NCBI GenBank assembly: GCA_039679975.1
Contig: JBDKTZ010000471.1
Location: 1 to 7,769 of the forward strand
Length of the DNA stretch: 7,769 nucleotides
Direction of reading: 5' to 3'
Source: JBCFBK01 sp039679975
GTDB lineage: Bacteria > Bacteroidota > Bacteroidia > Bacteroidales > Prolixibacteraceae
Shown: positions 1-6,474 of the stretch, piece after piece
Position numbering within the stretch: the stretch's first letter is position 1
Layout of the letters: every line of letters begins with the position of its first letter
The notes under the pieces: generated by a model
Databases searched by the model: none
The model's input: the letters and a program-made list of their open reading frames with translations, nothing else
What the model was told of the DNA's origin: nothing
Made by a program: the position numbers and the translations under genes

Positions 1-75
1 CTGCCAAAGAACGTACAAGAATGATAAGCACTCTCCCATTCCCTGTAGGTTATATAACAGCATAAAAAAACAGCT

Positions 76-195
76 ATGGAACTCATTAAAATCAACGACT
101 ACCGCTCACGATACAGAATGCATATTCCTGCCAGGTACATGTTTATCGCGAGCGGTGTACCTAAGCAATTCATTAGGTTGCAACCGGCAACCTGA
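76..195 (+). CDS. Possible small ORF, 39 aa, unknown function
   Basis: An ATG at 76-78 opens a 39-codon frame ending in TGA 193-195. The peptide begins MELIKINDYRSRYRMHIPAR and ends VPKQFIRLQPAT; it is basic, with no signal peptide or clear membrane segment. The start lies 10 nt after the TAA (63-65) of a frame that could be the tail of an upstream gene, a spacing typical of an operon, which is the main argument for it. Against it, the same DNA is covered by inverted repeats, another frame is open across it, and I recognise no family. It could equally be a chance ORF, a gene remnant, or a leader peptide for the HU gene that starts 66 nt downstream. Confidence 0.25.
   Translation: MELIKINDYRSRYRMHIPARYMFIASGVPKQFIRLQPAT
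101..193 (+). other. Run of inverted repeats, possible structured leader
   Basis: Four inverted repeats overlap in series. ACCGCTCACGATA (101-113) pairs with TATCGCGAGCGGT (144-156) through 12 of 13 positions. GGTACA (134-139) pairs with TGTACC (156-161). ACCTAA (159-164) pairs with TTAGGT (173-178). AGGTTGC (175-181) pairs with GCAACCT (187-193). Neighbouring stems share bases at 156, 159-161 and 175-178, so adjacent ones cannot all form at once. No U-tract follows the last stem, so it is not an obvious intrinsic terminator. It could be a cis-acting leader of the HU gene, a small RNA, or chance; no known riboswitch class was recognised. Confidence 0.3.
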
Positions 196-261
196 GATTC
201 CTGACCCTGAAGTTCTCTTTATTCTTATTTGAGTTTTTATTAACAAAAACCAATATCAATT

Positions 262-642
262 ATGGCAATACTTTATTCAAAAATCCAGCGGGCAAACCCG
301 CAGAACCGGGAAGCGGCAAAGAAGTGGTATATTATTCCCAACCGGGTGCAGCAAAAAACAGAAAAGGAAATTGCAACGGCCTTGACCAAAAACACCACGT
401 TAAGCATTGGTGAAGCTTCCATGGTAATTGACGAACTTCAATCAGTGATCCTGGACTTCCTTCTGGACGGGTACACCGTGCAAATGGGCGACTGGGGATC
501 TTTTCACATCACGCTGAATTGTGAAGGAGCAGAAACCGAGGAAGCCTGCACAACAAACCTGGTTACAAACATCAACATTCGCTTTCTTCCGGGTAAATCG
601 ATGAAAGAAAACCTCTCAAAAGCCATTTTCACGGAAAGGTGA
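262..642 (+). CDS. HU-family (histone-like) DNA-binding protein
   Basis: This encodes a 126-residue basic protein of the elongated HU-related family common in Bacteroidota. HU/IHF proteins bind and bend DNA as dimers and shape the nucleoid. The N-terminus (MAILYSKIQRANPQNREAAK, residues 1-20) is the family-specific arm preceding the HU fold. Residues about 26-70 match the helical dimerisation part (EKEIATALTKNTTLSIGEAS, then VIDELQSVILDFLLDG). Residues 73-82 carry VQMGDWGSFH, the counterpart of the HU GFGTF turn. Residues 86-97 are an acidic NCEGAETEEACT stretch typical of this subfamily, followed by VNIRFLPGK-like strand residues near 103-112. The length is normal for the family. The ATG is preceded by an AT-rich stretch with no Shine-Dalgarno. 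It appears to be monocistronic, with a hairpin 42 nt after the stop. DNA specificity cannot be read from the sequence. Confidence 0.9.
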   Translation: MAILYSKIQRANPQNREAAKKWYIIPNRVQQKTEKEIATALTKNTTLSIGEASMVIDELQSVILDFLLDGYTVQMGDWGSFHITLNCEGAETEEACTTNLVTNINIRFLPGKSMKENLSKAIFTER

Positions 643-684
643 CAAGGGTTAAATTACGCGAAAACGGACGGCAACGTTCATTCG

Positions 685-718
685 GGATGCGCTTCTCTCT
701 GACCGGGGAAGCGCATCC
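685..718 (+). terminator. Probable terminator of the HU gene
   Basis: GGATGCGCTTC (685-695) and GAAGCGCATCC (708-718) form a perfect 11-bp stem; G-U and G-C pairs at 696-698 with 705-707 can extend it, leaving a short loop. It lies 42 nt after the HU stop and is followed only by ATTTATT, so the U-tract is weak. It may act as an intrinsic terminator or as a 3'-end stabilising hairpin. Confidence 0.55.
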
Positions 719-766
719 ATTTATTCAGTGAAGCTCCAGCCGGTTCCGAAAACAGGATTCGATCAA

Positions 767-1008
767 CGCCCGGGTTCTAAAAACGAAACGCCCGGGTTCG
801 CATATCGAAATGCCCGGTGTCCAAAACCGGAGCGTCTGAGTTCATGATTCCGGACGTCTTAATTTATAAATCGCGACGTTCAGATTTTTTTATCGGGACG
901 TCCGAGTTCGCAAACTGCGACGTCCGGATTTCTGAAGCGGGACGTCTGAATTTGCAAATTGCGACGTCCGGATTTCTGAAGCGGGAAGTCCGCGTCAAAC
1001 AGTTGCGG
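767..1008. repeat. Tandem array of degenerate 22-bp palindromic units
   Basis: Eleven consecutive 22-bp units start at 767, 789, 811, 833, 855, 877, 899, 921, 943, 965 and 987. Most follow the pattern CGTCYGRRTTY, a variable core, then an A-rich and GCGA or GGGA end. The units at 921-942 and 965-986 are identical. The first three use a CGCCCGG or TGCCCGG start, so the array has left and right subfamilies. Two dyad centres alternate 11 bp apart: one in the middle of the unit (for example AGTTCGCAAACT, 905-916) and one at the junction (GACGTC, for example 897-902 and 941-946). A weak twelfth unit may follow at 1009-1030. The array fills most of the convergent gap between the HU gene and the cysteine desulfidase. 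No function is assigned. Confidence 0.8.
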
Positions 1009-1037
1009 TTCATGAGGGGTCGTAAATTGAAACCAGC

Positions 1038-2324
1038 CTATTTTTTCCGGGTCATGATGTCCAGTACCATCTGGTCGGTCCGGGCCATTCCTTCCGAACC
1101 GATATCGGTCAGGTTGCGGATGGTACGATCAACATCGTCATCGGCAATACCCTCGAGCGAGCTAACGACTTGATTATCCATGGCCATCAGCGAAGAAATA
1201 ATTGCTGTTGAAACGGCGCTCGATACCTTGAGGGCGCAACTGGGTTTGGCGCCGTCGCAAATCACCCCGGTAATATTACCGATCATATTTTTGACCGAGC
1301 CGGCAATTTGTTCCCGGCTTCCGCCCGTTAAATACGTAATCCCGCAACCGGCGCCGATCGCGGCGACAATCACGCCGCACAAGCCCGACAACCGGCCCAG
1401 ATTGTGTTTAATATAGATCGATATCAGGTGGCTCAGCGTGAGGGCCCGGACCAGCTGTTCGTTGGTTTTTCCCGTTTCTTCTGCAAAAACCACCACCGGA
1501 AGAGTGGCCGTGATACCCTGGTTCCCGCTTCCTGAATTACTCATGACCGGAATCATGGCTCCCGCCATCCGCACATCGCAGGCCGAGGCTGTTGTCGAAA
1601 TAATCCGGGTGAACAAACAGTCACCCATCATATTTTTATGCGCCTCGCTGTCCAATACCCTCGCCACAGAATGACCAAAGTCCCCTTTCTTTGACTCATT
1701 GGCCGCTGTTTTATTAAGCTCGGCTGCTTTTAAAATAAACTGAAGATCTTCGACCGGCGTCTGCGTGGCAAACTCATATACCGTTTCGAACGTCAGCTCC
1801 GGATACTCTTCCCTGTAACTACCTCTTACTTCCGGAGTCATCGTATTCATCAGCACCTCGCCGTTCCGTTCAACGTATGAAATATTCGTGTGGCTCCCAC
1901 AAATAATCGCTTTAGATACTGAATTCACTGAATGACAGCAAACTTCGATATATAATTTATCAGGAGAATGTTCTTTCAGATTAATTCTCAGCGACTGTCC
2001 TTCTGCAATTTTCTTTGCCTGCTCCAGCGCTCTTTCATCCAAATCTTTCAGCACTTCCAAACCGTACTCCGATTTTCCGACAACGAGCCCCAACGCAATA
2101 GCAATCGGCAGCCCGATCATACCCGTACCCGGGATCCCCACTCCCATCGAATTTTTCAGAATGTTGGCGCTCAGGAGGACTTCGGTCAAAACAGGAACTT
2201 CTGCAAGCACCTCTCTCGCCTTCGCAACGGCCAAAGCAACTGCTGCAGGTTCGGTACATCCGATAGCAGGAATCACCTCTCTTTTGATTAACGATATGAT
2301 TTCTTCAATATTTCTCCTGTTCAT
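1038..2324 (-). CDS. cyuA: L-cysteine desulfidase / UPF0597 (CyuA/YhaM) family
   Basis: This 428-residue cytoplasmic protein belongs to the family related to the alpha chain of iron-sulfur serine dehydratase. Characterised members break L-cysteine down to pyruvate, sulfide and ammonia with a [4Fe-4S] cluster. Visible hallmarks are IGCTEPAAVALA near residue 21 with Cys23, NSMGVGIPGTGMIGLPIAIA (58-77), SNSGSGNQGITATLPV (262-277), LCGVIVAAIGAGCGITYLTG (315-334) and GVICDGAKPSCALK (353-366). Cys23, Cys316, Cys356 and Cys363 have the spacing of the cluster and catalytic cysteines I recall for the Methanocaldococcus enzyme. Length and ends are normal, and no break is seen. The start is the ATG at 2324. 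The gene stands alone, divergent from the arabinofuranosidase and convergent with the HU gene, with no cysteine regulator or transporter beside it. A serine dehydratase-like substrate range cannot be excluded. The 3' end runs into the 22-bp array without a clear intrinsic terminator. Confidence 0.88.
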   Translation of the reverse strand: MNRRNIEEIISLIKREVIPAIGCTEPAAVALAVAKAREVLAEVPVLTEVLLSANILKNSMGVGIPGTGMIGLPIAIALGLVVGKSEYGLEVLKDLDERALEQAKKIAEGQSLRINLKEHSPDKLYIEVCCHSVNSVSKAIICGSHTNISYVERNGEVLMNTMTPEVRGSYREEYPELTFETVYEFATQTPVEDLQFILKAAELNKTAANESKKGDFGHSVARVLDSEAHKNMMGDCLFTRIISTTASACDVRMAGAMIPVMSNSGSGNQGITATLPVVVFAEETGKTNEQLVRALTLSHLISIYIKHNLGRLSGLCGVIVAAIGAGCGITYLTGGSREQIAGSVKNMIGNITGVICDGAKPSCALKVSSAVSTAIISSLMAMDNQVVSSLEGIADDDVDRTIRNLTDIGSEGMARTDQMVLDIMTRKK

Positions 2325-2373
2325 TATCTTCGGTTTTTATTTAAGCGTATCTCACGCAATGAATTGCCGGGTA

Positions 2374-2381
2374 CAAAAGTA
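2374..2381 (-). promoter_or_regulatory. Candidate -7 box for cyuA
   Basis: The minus strand reads TACTTTTG, an exact match to the Bacteroidota -7 consensus TANNTTTG. Transcription would start near 2367, giving a leader of about 43 nt before the ATG at 2324. A TTTG -33 element occurs only 27 nt farther upstream (2409-2412), longer than the usual 19-21 nt, so the -33 half is weak. Confidence 0.45.
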
Positions 2382-2590
2382 CTTGATATCGACCGTCTTT
2401 AACCTGTACAAAAATCATATTCCAATGTTTGCCCTGAAAAGGATGGTCACACAACGCTGATCACTCACGTCCGAAACGCCGGTCACAAATATAAAGCTTT
2501 TCAGTTGCTGCCTCGAGCCGGAAGAAGTTTTTCGGAGATACTCCGTTACTGAAAAATTGATGACTAAAAATGTTATACAACCTGTTTTTA

Positions 2591-2609
2591 AAAAGTACTA
2601 AATACTTTT
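2591..2609. promoter_or_regulatory. Inverted repeat, possible operator of abfA
   Basis: AAAAGTA (2591-2597) and TACTTTT (2603-2609) form a perfect 7-bp inverted repeat around CTAAA. It sits immediately upstream of the candidate -7 box at 2613-2620, in the promoter spacer, where a bound protein would block polymerase. Its AT-rich make-up means it could be chance. Confidence 0.3.
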
Positions 2610-2612
2610 ATT

Positions 2613-2620
2613 ATTTTTGA
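2613..2620 (+). promoter_or_regulatory. Candidate -7 box for the arabinofuranosidase
   Basis: TATTTTTG matches the Bacteroidota consensus TANNTTTG exactly. A T-run at 2585-2589 could serve as a degenerate -33 element, about 23 nt upstream. Transcription would begin near 2627, leaving a leader of about 50 nt before the ATG at 2680. This position also argues against a start at the TTG of 2641. Confidence 0.5.
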
Positions 2621-2679
2621 ATCAAGCCTGAGGCCCGATTTTGATCACATACCTGAGTAATTACCTAAAATATATGATC

Positions 2680-4206
2680 ATGAAAAAAATTGCCATTTGC
2701 TTTCTCTTTTCATTCTTACTGGGATGCCTGTCGTTTGGACAAACGAAACTGACCCTTCATGCCGACCAGGCCAAAACAAAGATCAACAAAGAGATTTACG
2801 GCCATTTTGCTGAACATCTAGGCCACTGTATTTACGGAGGAATTTATGTTGGAGAAGATTCGCCTATTCCTAATATCAGAGGGTTGCGCGAAGATGTGAT
2901 CGGAGCGCTGAAAGAAATGAAAATTCCGGTATTACGGTGGCCGGGAGGTTGTTTTGCTGATACGTATCACTGGAAAGACGGCATTGGCCCAACACACAAG
3001 AGACCATCCATGGTAAATGTCCATTGGGGTGGAGTGACCGAAGACAACAGTTTCGGCACGCATGAGTTCCTCGACTTTTGTGAACTGATAGGTGCAGATC
3101 CCTATATCTGTCTCAACGTGGGTTCAGGTACGGTTCAGGAGGCTTCGGAATGGGTAGAATACGTGACCTCATCCAACATCAGTCCGATGACTGACCTGCG
3201 AAAGCAAAACGGACGCGAAAAGCCCTGGAATGTAAAATACTGGGGCATCGGGAATGAAAACTGGGGATGCGGGGGGAACATGACGCCCGAATATTATGCC
3301 GACCTGTACAATCGCTTTGCATCTTACTGCAGAGGAGATCTGTACCGCATTGCAGGCGGCCCAAACGTGGACGATTATAACTGGATGGAAGTGCTTATGC
3401 AAAAATCGGCCCGCAGGGGGCTTGCTCAGGGTGTTTCCCTTCATAATTATACCTTCACCAACAGCTGGGGAGATAAAGGCTCAGCGACCGTTTTCAATGA
3501 AGGAGACTGGATCAGGATCATGAAAAATACCTTGAAAATGGAAACGCTTGTCGAACGCCATTCAACGATTATGGATCAGTATGACCCTGAAAAACGGGTT
3601 GGCCTGATTGTGGACGAATGGGGAGACTGGTTTACCGTTGAACCCAGTACCAACCCTGGCTTTCTGTATCAGCAAAACTCTTTACGCGACGCTTTGGTGG
3701 CCGGTATTAACCTCAATCTTTTTAACAATCATGCTGACAGGGTCAAAATGGCCAATATTGCACAAACCGTGAATGTGCTGCAATCGGTGATCCTGACTAA
3801 AGATGATGAAATGGTCCTGACCCCCACCTATTATGTTTTCAGGATGTACAGCGTTCATCAGGATGCCACGTTGATCCCGATGAATCTGGAAACTGAAAAT
3901 TATGAGTTCAACGGCATTTCTGTTCCGGCAGTGAATGCTTCGGCTTCTGTTAAAGATGGCGTTATTTCGATCACATGCTGCAACTTAAATCCAAATAAAA
4001 CAGAAAATGTCAGTTTGACGATCACCGGGCAGAATTTCACAACAGCAAATGGTGAAATCGTTACTGCACAAAATATGAATGATTATAACGATTTTGGAAA
4101 AGAAGAAAAAGTCACCCTGAAACCGTTCGATGTTAAAAAGCCGAAGGATGGCAAACTCAGCGTGGAACTTCCCTCCAAATCAGTAGTCCTGATCCGGTTA
4201 AAATAA
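2680..4206 (+). CDS. abfA: GH51 alpha-L-arabinofuranosidase, exported
   Basis: This 508-residue glycoside hydrolase family 51 enzyme removes terminal alpha-L-arabinofuranosyl groups from arabinan, arabinoxylan or their oligosaccharides. The (beta/alpha)8 domain carries RWPGGCFADTYHW (residues 86-98), YWGIGNENWGCGG (187-199) with Glu193 as probable acid/base, and VGLIVDEWGDW (307-317) with Glu313 as probable nucleophile. A beta-sandwich C-terminal domain runs to the end (VLIRLK). The N-terminus MKKIAICFLFSFLLGC is a signal sequence: LLGC fits a lipobox with Cys16, while cleavage just after SFGQ is an alternative. Either way the enzyme leaves the cytoplasm. I chose the ATG at 2680 because it gives a standard signal peptide; ATG 2674 would add two residues, and TTG 2641 would add an awkward 13. 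No SusCD pair or other glycosidase is adjacent, so this is not a visible utilisation locus. Confidence 0.92.
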   Translation: MKKIAICFLFSFLLGCLSFGQTKLTLHADQAKTKINKEIYGHFAEHLGHCIYGGIYVGEDSPIPNIRGLREDVIGALKEMKIPVLRWPGGCFADTYHWKDGIGPTHKRPSMVNVHWGGVTEDNSFGTHEFLDFCELIGADPYICLNVGSGTVQEASEWVEYVTSSNISPMTDLRKQNGREKPWNVKYWGIGNENWGCGGNMTPEYYADLYNRFASYCRGDLYRIAGGPNVDDYNWMEVLMQKSARRGLAQGVSLHNYTFTNSWGDKGSATVFNEGDWIRIMKNTLKMETLVERHSTIMDQYDPEKRVGLIVDEWGDWFTVEPSTNPGFLYQQNSLRDALVAGINLNLFNNHADRVKMANIAQTVNVLQSVILTKDDEMVLTPTYYVFRMYSVHQDATLIPMNLETENYEFNGISVPAVNASASVKDGVISITCCNLNPNKTENVSLTITGQNFTTANGEIVTAQNMNDYNDFGKEEKVTLKPFDVKKPKDGKLSVELPSKSVVLIRLK

Positions 4207-4245
4207 ATGAAAAAGGCGCCTGCATCGGCGCCTTTTTCATTTATT
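4202..4245. terminator. Bidirectional intrinsic terminator
   Basis: Positions 4202-4220 and 4227-4245 are perfect 19-bp inverted arms around the loop TGCATC. The GC core is GGCGCC/GGCGCC, flanked by AAAAA on one side and TTTTT on the other, so a hairpin with a U-tract forms from either strand. It serves both the arabinofuranosidase (+) and the acyl-CoA synthetase (-). The arms include the TAA stop of each gene (4204-4206 and 4241-4243), so the two coding regions end inside the terminator stem. Confidence 0.93.
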
Positions 4246-5896
4246 GGTGCTTTTCCCTGATTTCTACCCGTCTTATTTTCCCGGATATTGTTTTTGGCAG
4301 CTCCGTGACAAATTCGACAATTCGCGGGTACTTATATGGTGCGGTGGTATGTTTCACATGATCCTGGATCTCTTTGACCAGTTCATCCGAGCCGGGGCGG
4401 TATTTTTCGGCCAGAATCACAGACGCTTTGACGACCTGCCCCCTGATCTCATCGGGAACAGCGGTAACCGCACATTCAACAACAGCAGGGTGCGTCATTA
4501 ACGCGCTTTCAACTTCAAATGGTCCGATCCGGTAACCGGAACTCTTAATCACATCGTCGGTCCTTCCAACAAACCAGTAGTAGCCATCTTCATCACGCCA
4601 GGCCAGGTCGCCCGTGTGATAATAGTGATCGTGCCACGATGAAGCCGTTTGTTCAGGGTCACGGTAATATTCCTTAAACAAGCCTGCAGGAATATTTTTC
4701 TCCGTATAAATTACAATTTCGCCAATCTCACCGTCTTCACAGAGGCGGTCTTCGGGATGCCACAAGTTCACATCATACGAAGGATTTGGTATCCCCATTG
4801 AACCCGGCTTTGTCTTCATCCACGGAAATGTTGCGATCGAAACCACCGATTCGGTCTGTCCAAAACCTTCCTTTAGCTCAATTCCTGTCAATTTCAAAAA
4901 ACGGTTATATACTTCAGCATTTAAAGGTTCACCCGCCACCGTACAATATTTCAGCGAAGACAGATCATATTTCGAAAAATCTTCAAGGATCATAAACCTG
5001 TAGATGGTAGGCGGCGCGCAGAAAGAAGTAACCTTATATTTGCTGATCATTTCAAGCATATCGGCCGGAGTAAATTTGTCATGATCGTAAACAAACACCC
5101 CGCAGCCGGCAAGCCACTGTCCGTATAATTTTCCCCAGACAGCCTTACCCCAACCCGTATCGGCCACCGTTAAGTGTAAGCCGTTCTCCTGCACATTTTG
5201 CCAGTACGATGCCGTAACAATATGCCCAAGAGGATAAGTAAAATCGTGAGCCACCATTTTGGGATTCCCCGTTGTTCCTGAAGTAAAATACAGGACGGAA
5301 ATATCTGAATTTTCCGAAGGTTTTTCAGGCTTCACAAATACAGGCGCCTGTTCAATACCTGTTGAAAAATCGTTCCATCCCGCCGGAACAAGCGGTCCTA
5401 CCGAGATTTTCTGCTCAACAGTCGGCGATTTGGGCATAGCCAGATCGATTTGGGCAAGCACGTTTTCATCGCCCACCGAAACAATCGCTTTAATTCCGGC
5501 AGCATTATTCCGGTACACAATATCTTTTTTCATCAGCAGATGTGTCGCCGGTATACAAACTGCACCGATCTTATGAAGTGCGATGATTGAAAACCAGAAT
5601 TCAAACCGACGCTTTAAAATAAGCATTACCTTGTCTCCCCGGCCAATACCGAGCGACTTAAAATAGGACGCCGTGCGGTCGCTGTATCTTTTAATATCAG
5701 CAAAACTGAAATCCCGGTGTTCCCCTTTGTCATTCGTCCAGACAAGCGCTGTTTTCTCAGGTTCCAGCCGGGCATATTCGTCCACTACATCGTAACCAAA
5801 ATTAAAATTTCCCGGAATCAGGAACTCCAGGTTTTCAACAAAATCGTTCAGGTTTTCGAACGTGCTCTGTTTTAAATACCGTTCACTCAGCTTCAT
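4241..5896 (-). CDS. AMP-forming acyl-CoA synthetase (ligase)
   Basis: This 551-residue protein of the ANL adenylating superfamily is closest in character to acetyl- and medium-chain acyl-CoA synthetases. It would activate a carboxylic acid with ATP and then transfer it to CoA. The P-loop is YFTSGTTGNPKMVAHD (residues 203-218). GFGQTES (344-350) is the adenylate-binding motif, and YHTGD (426-430) contains the ribose-binding Asp430. GRTDDVIKSSGYRIGPFEVE (444-463) is the hinge and CoA-conformation region. PKTISGKIRR (534-543) carries the catalytic Lys540. All key residues are present and the length is normal. There is no signal peptide, so it is cytoplasmic. The substrate cannot be read from the sequence; acetate, propionate, branched-chain, aryl or medium-chain acids are all possible. 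The ATG lies one nucleotide after the TAG of the XRE-cupin gene (TAGTATG), so the two are almost certainly co-transcribed and translationally coupled. Confidence 0.9.
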   Translation of the reverse strand: MKLSERYLKQSTFENLNDFVENLEFLIPGNFNFGYDVVDEYARLEPEKTALVWTNDKGEHRDFSFADIKRYSDRTASYFKSLGIGRGDKVMLILKRRFEFWFSIIALHKIGAVCIPATHLLMKKDIVYRNNAAGIKAIVSVGDENVLAQIDLAMPKSPTVEQKISVGPLVPAGWNDFSTGIEQAPVFVKPEKPSENSDISVLYFTSGTTGNPKMVAHDFTYPLGHIVTASYWQNVQENGLHLTVADTGWGKAVWGKLYGQWLAGCGVFVYDHDKFTPADMLEMISKYKVTSFCAPPTIYRFMILEDFSKYDLSSLKYCTVAGEPLNAEVYNRFLKLTGIELKEGFGQTESVVSIATFPWMKTKPGSMGIPNPSYDVNLWHPEDRLCEDGEIGEIVIYTEKNIPAGLFKEYYRDPEQTASSWHDHYYHTGDLAWRDEDGYYWFVGRTDDVIKSSGYRIGPFEVESALMTHPAVVECAVTAVPDEIRGQVVKASVILAEKYRPGSDELVKEIQDHVKHTTAPYKYPRIVEFVTELPKTISGKIRRVEIREKHQ

Positions 5897-5897
5897 A

Positions 5898-6458
5898 CTA
5901 CTTATTAAAAATCATAGCTAAAAATTCCGCTTCTTTACCGTCCATCGCTTTCATCCCGTGGGGTAATCCCGAGTTAAACCAAAGCGAATCTCCCTCCCCG
6001 AGGATCAATTCCTTATCTTTCAAAAGAATTAATAAACGTCCCTTCAGGATCAAATTAAACTCCTGTCCTTCATGCTGGTATAACGGTACAGTTTCCTGTT
6101 CGGGATCCGGACTTACGGTAACGATAAATGGTTGGGCTTTTTTATCGATGAAGGTTTCATTCAGCGCCTGATACCGGTATTCTTTGCGTCTTTCCACGGC
6201 AATACCGGTCCCTTTTCGCGTAAGCGAGTAGGATGTCATCCTGGGCATGTCGCCCGTCAGTAAAGCAGAGAATTCCAGATTGCAGGCAACTGAAAAACGG
6301 TATAAAAAGGTAACCGGAATATCCGAGTTGCCGCTTTCGTATTCTTTATACTCTTCAGGAGTGACACCGCATGCCTGGGCACAACTTTCAGGGGAAAGAT
6401 CAAGGGCATCGCGAAAGCCTCGCAGCCTTTCGGCGATTTCCCGAATTTTAATATTCAT
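5898..6458 (-). CDS. XRE-family transcriptional regulator with cupin domain
   Basis: This 186-residue two-domain protein has an N-terminal helix-turn-helix (about residues 6-68) of the XRE type, including IREIAERLRGFRDALDLSPE and CGVTPEEYKEYESGNSDIPV. A C-terminal cupin barrel spans about 108-184. Cupin motif 1 is HEGQEFNLILKG (129-140) and motif 2 is GEGDSLWFNSGLPHGMK (154-170); His129, Glu133 and His167 are the likely metal or ligand contacts. Such proteins are usually local repressors or activators that sense a small molecule in the barrel. I start at ATG 6458 because MNIKIREIAERL begins the domain; the upstream ATG at 6515 would add 19 poorly conserved-looking residues and translate through the hairpin at 6485-6510. 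The acyl-CoA synthetase follows after one nucleotide, so its substrate or product is the natural candidate ligand. That link is an inference. Confidence 0.88.
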   Translation of the reverse strand: MNIKIREIAERLRGFRDALDLSPESCAQACGVTPEEYKEYESGNSDIPVTFLYRFSVACNLEFSALLTGDMPRMTSYSLTRKGTGIAVERRKEYRYQALNETFIDKKAQPFIVTVSPDPEQETVPLYQHEGQEFNLILKGRLLILLKDKELILGEGDSLWFNSGLPHGMKAMDGKEAEFLAMIFNK

Positions 6459-6474
6459 GTTAGTCAGGTTTTTT

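Larger units (their letters stand above)
1..261. other. Left-edge region without a confident gene
   Basis: No recognisable gene lies before the HU start. Frame 3 reads AKERTRMISTLPFPVGYITA and stops at TAA 63-65; this could be the C-terminus of a plus-strand gene starting outside the window. Frame 2 is also open from the edge to TGA 230-232, but it has no ATG and is rich in Ser, Thr and Cys, so it looks less protein-like. A complete 39-codon ORF at 76-195 and several inverted repeats between 101 and 193 are listed separately. The stretch 200-261 is AT-rich and probably holds the HU promoter, but I found no exact TANNTTTG box; the nearest is TTATTTG at 225-231. No tRNA-like cloverleaf was seen. 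Confidence 0.5.
2325..2640. other. Divergent intergenic region between cyuA and abfA
   Basis: No gene is supported here. The part next to cyuA holds a minus-strand -7 box candidate (2374-2381), and the part next to the arabinofuranosidase holds a plus-strand one (2613-2620) with an inverted repeat just before it. Between them, TTTTCAGT (2498-2505) and ACTGAAAA (2548-2555) are complementary and enclose a small CGGAG/CTCCG hairpin (2533-2545). GGTCACA occurs twice in direct orientation (2445-2451 and 2481-2487). A near-palindrome GTTATACAAC lies at 2572-2581. These are sites where regulators could bind, but none matches an operator I can name. Confidence 0.55.

Noticed and set aside
767..1008. 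CRISPR array
   Set aside because: The whole sequence is made of 22-bp units with no conserved repeat separated by unrelated spacers, and no cas gene is present.
817..1173. Plus-strand open frame of 118 codons across the repeat array
   Set aside because: Its first half is the translation of the 22-bp units (66 bp is 22 codons, so the frame repeats) and its second half is antisense to the 3' end of cyuA. There is no recognisable domain.
2371..2382. GTACAAAAGTAC as an operator
   Set aside because: GTAC is itself a palindrome occurring twice by chance around the -7 box; the full sequence is not a perfect inverted repeat and no regulator is implied.
2468..2480. ACGTCCGAAACGC as an isolated copy of the 22-bp unit
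   Set aside because: Only the first eight or so bases resemble the unit; the rest does not, so chance is likely.
2641..2679. TTG start at 2641 for the arabinofuranosidase
   Set aside because: It would place 13 extra residues in front of a standard MKK signal peptide and begin only about 14 nt after the predicted transcription start.
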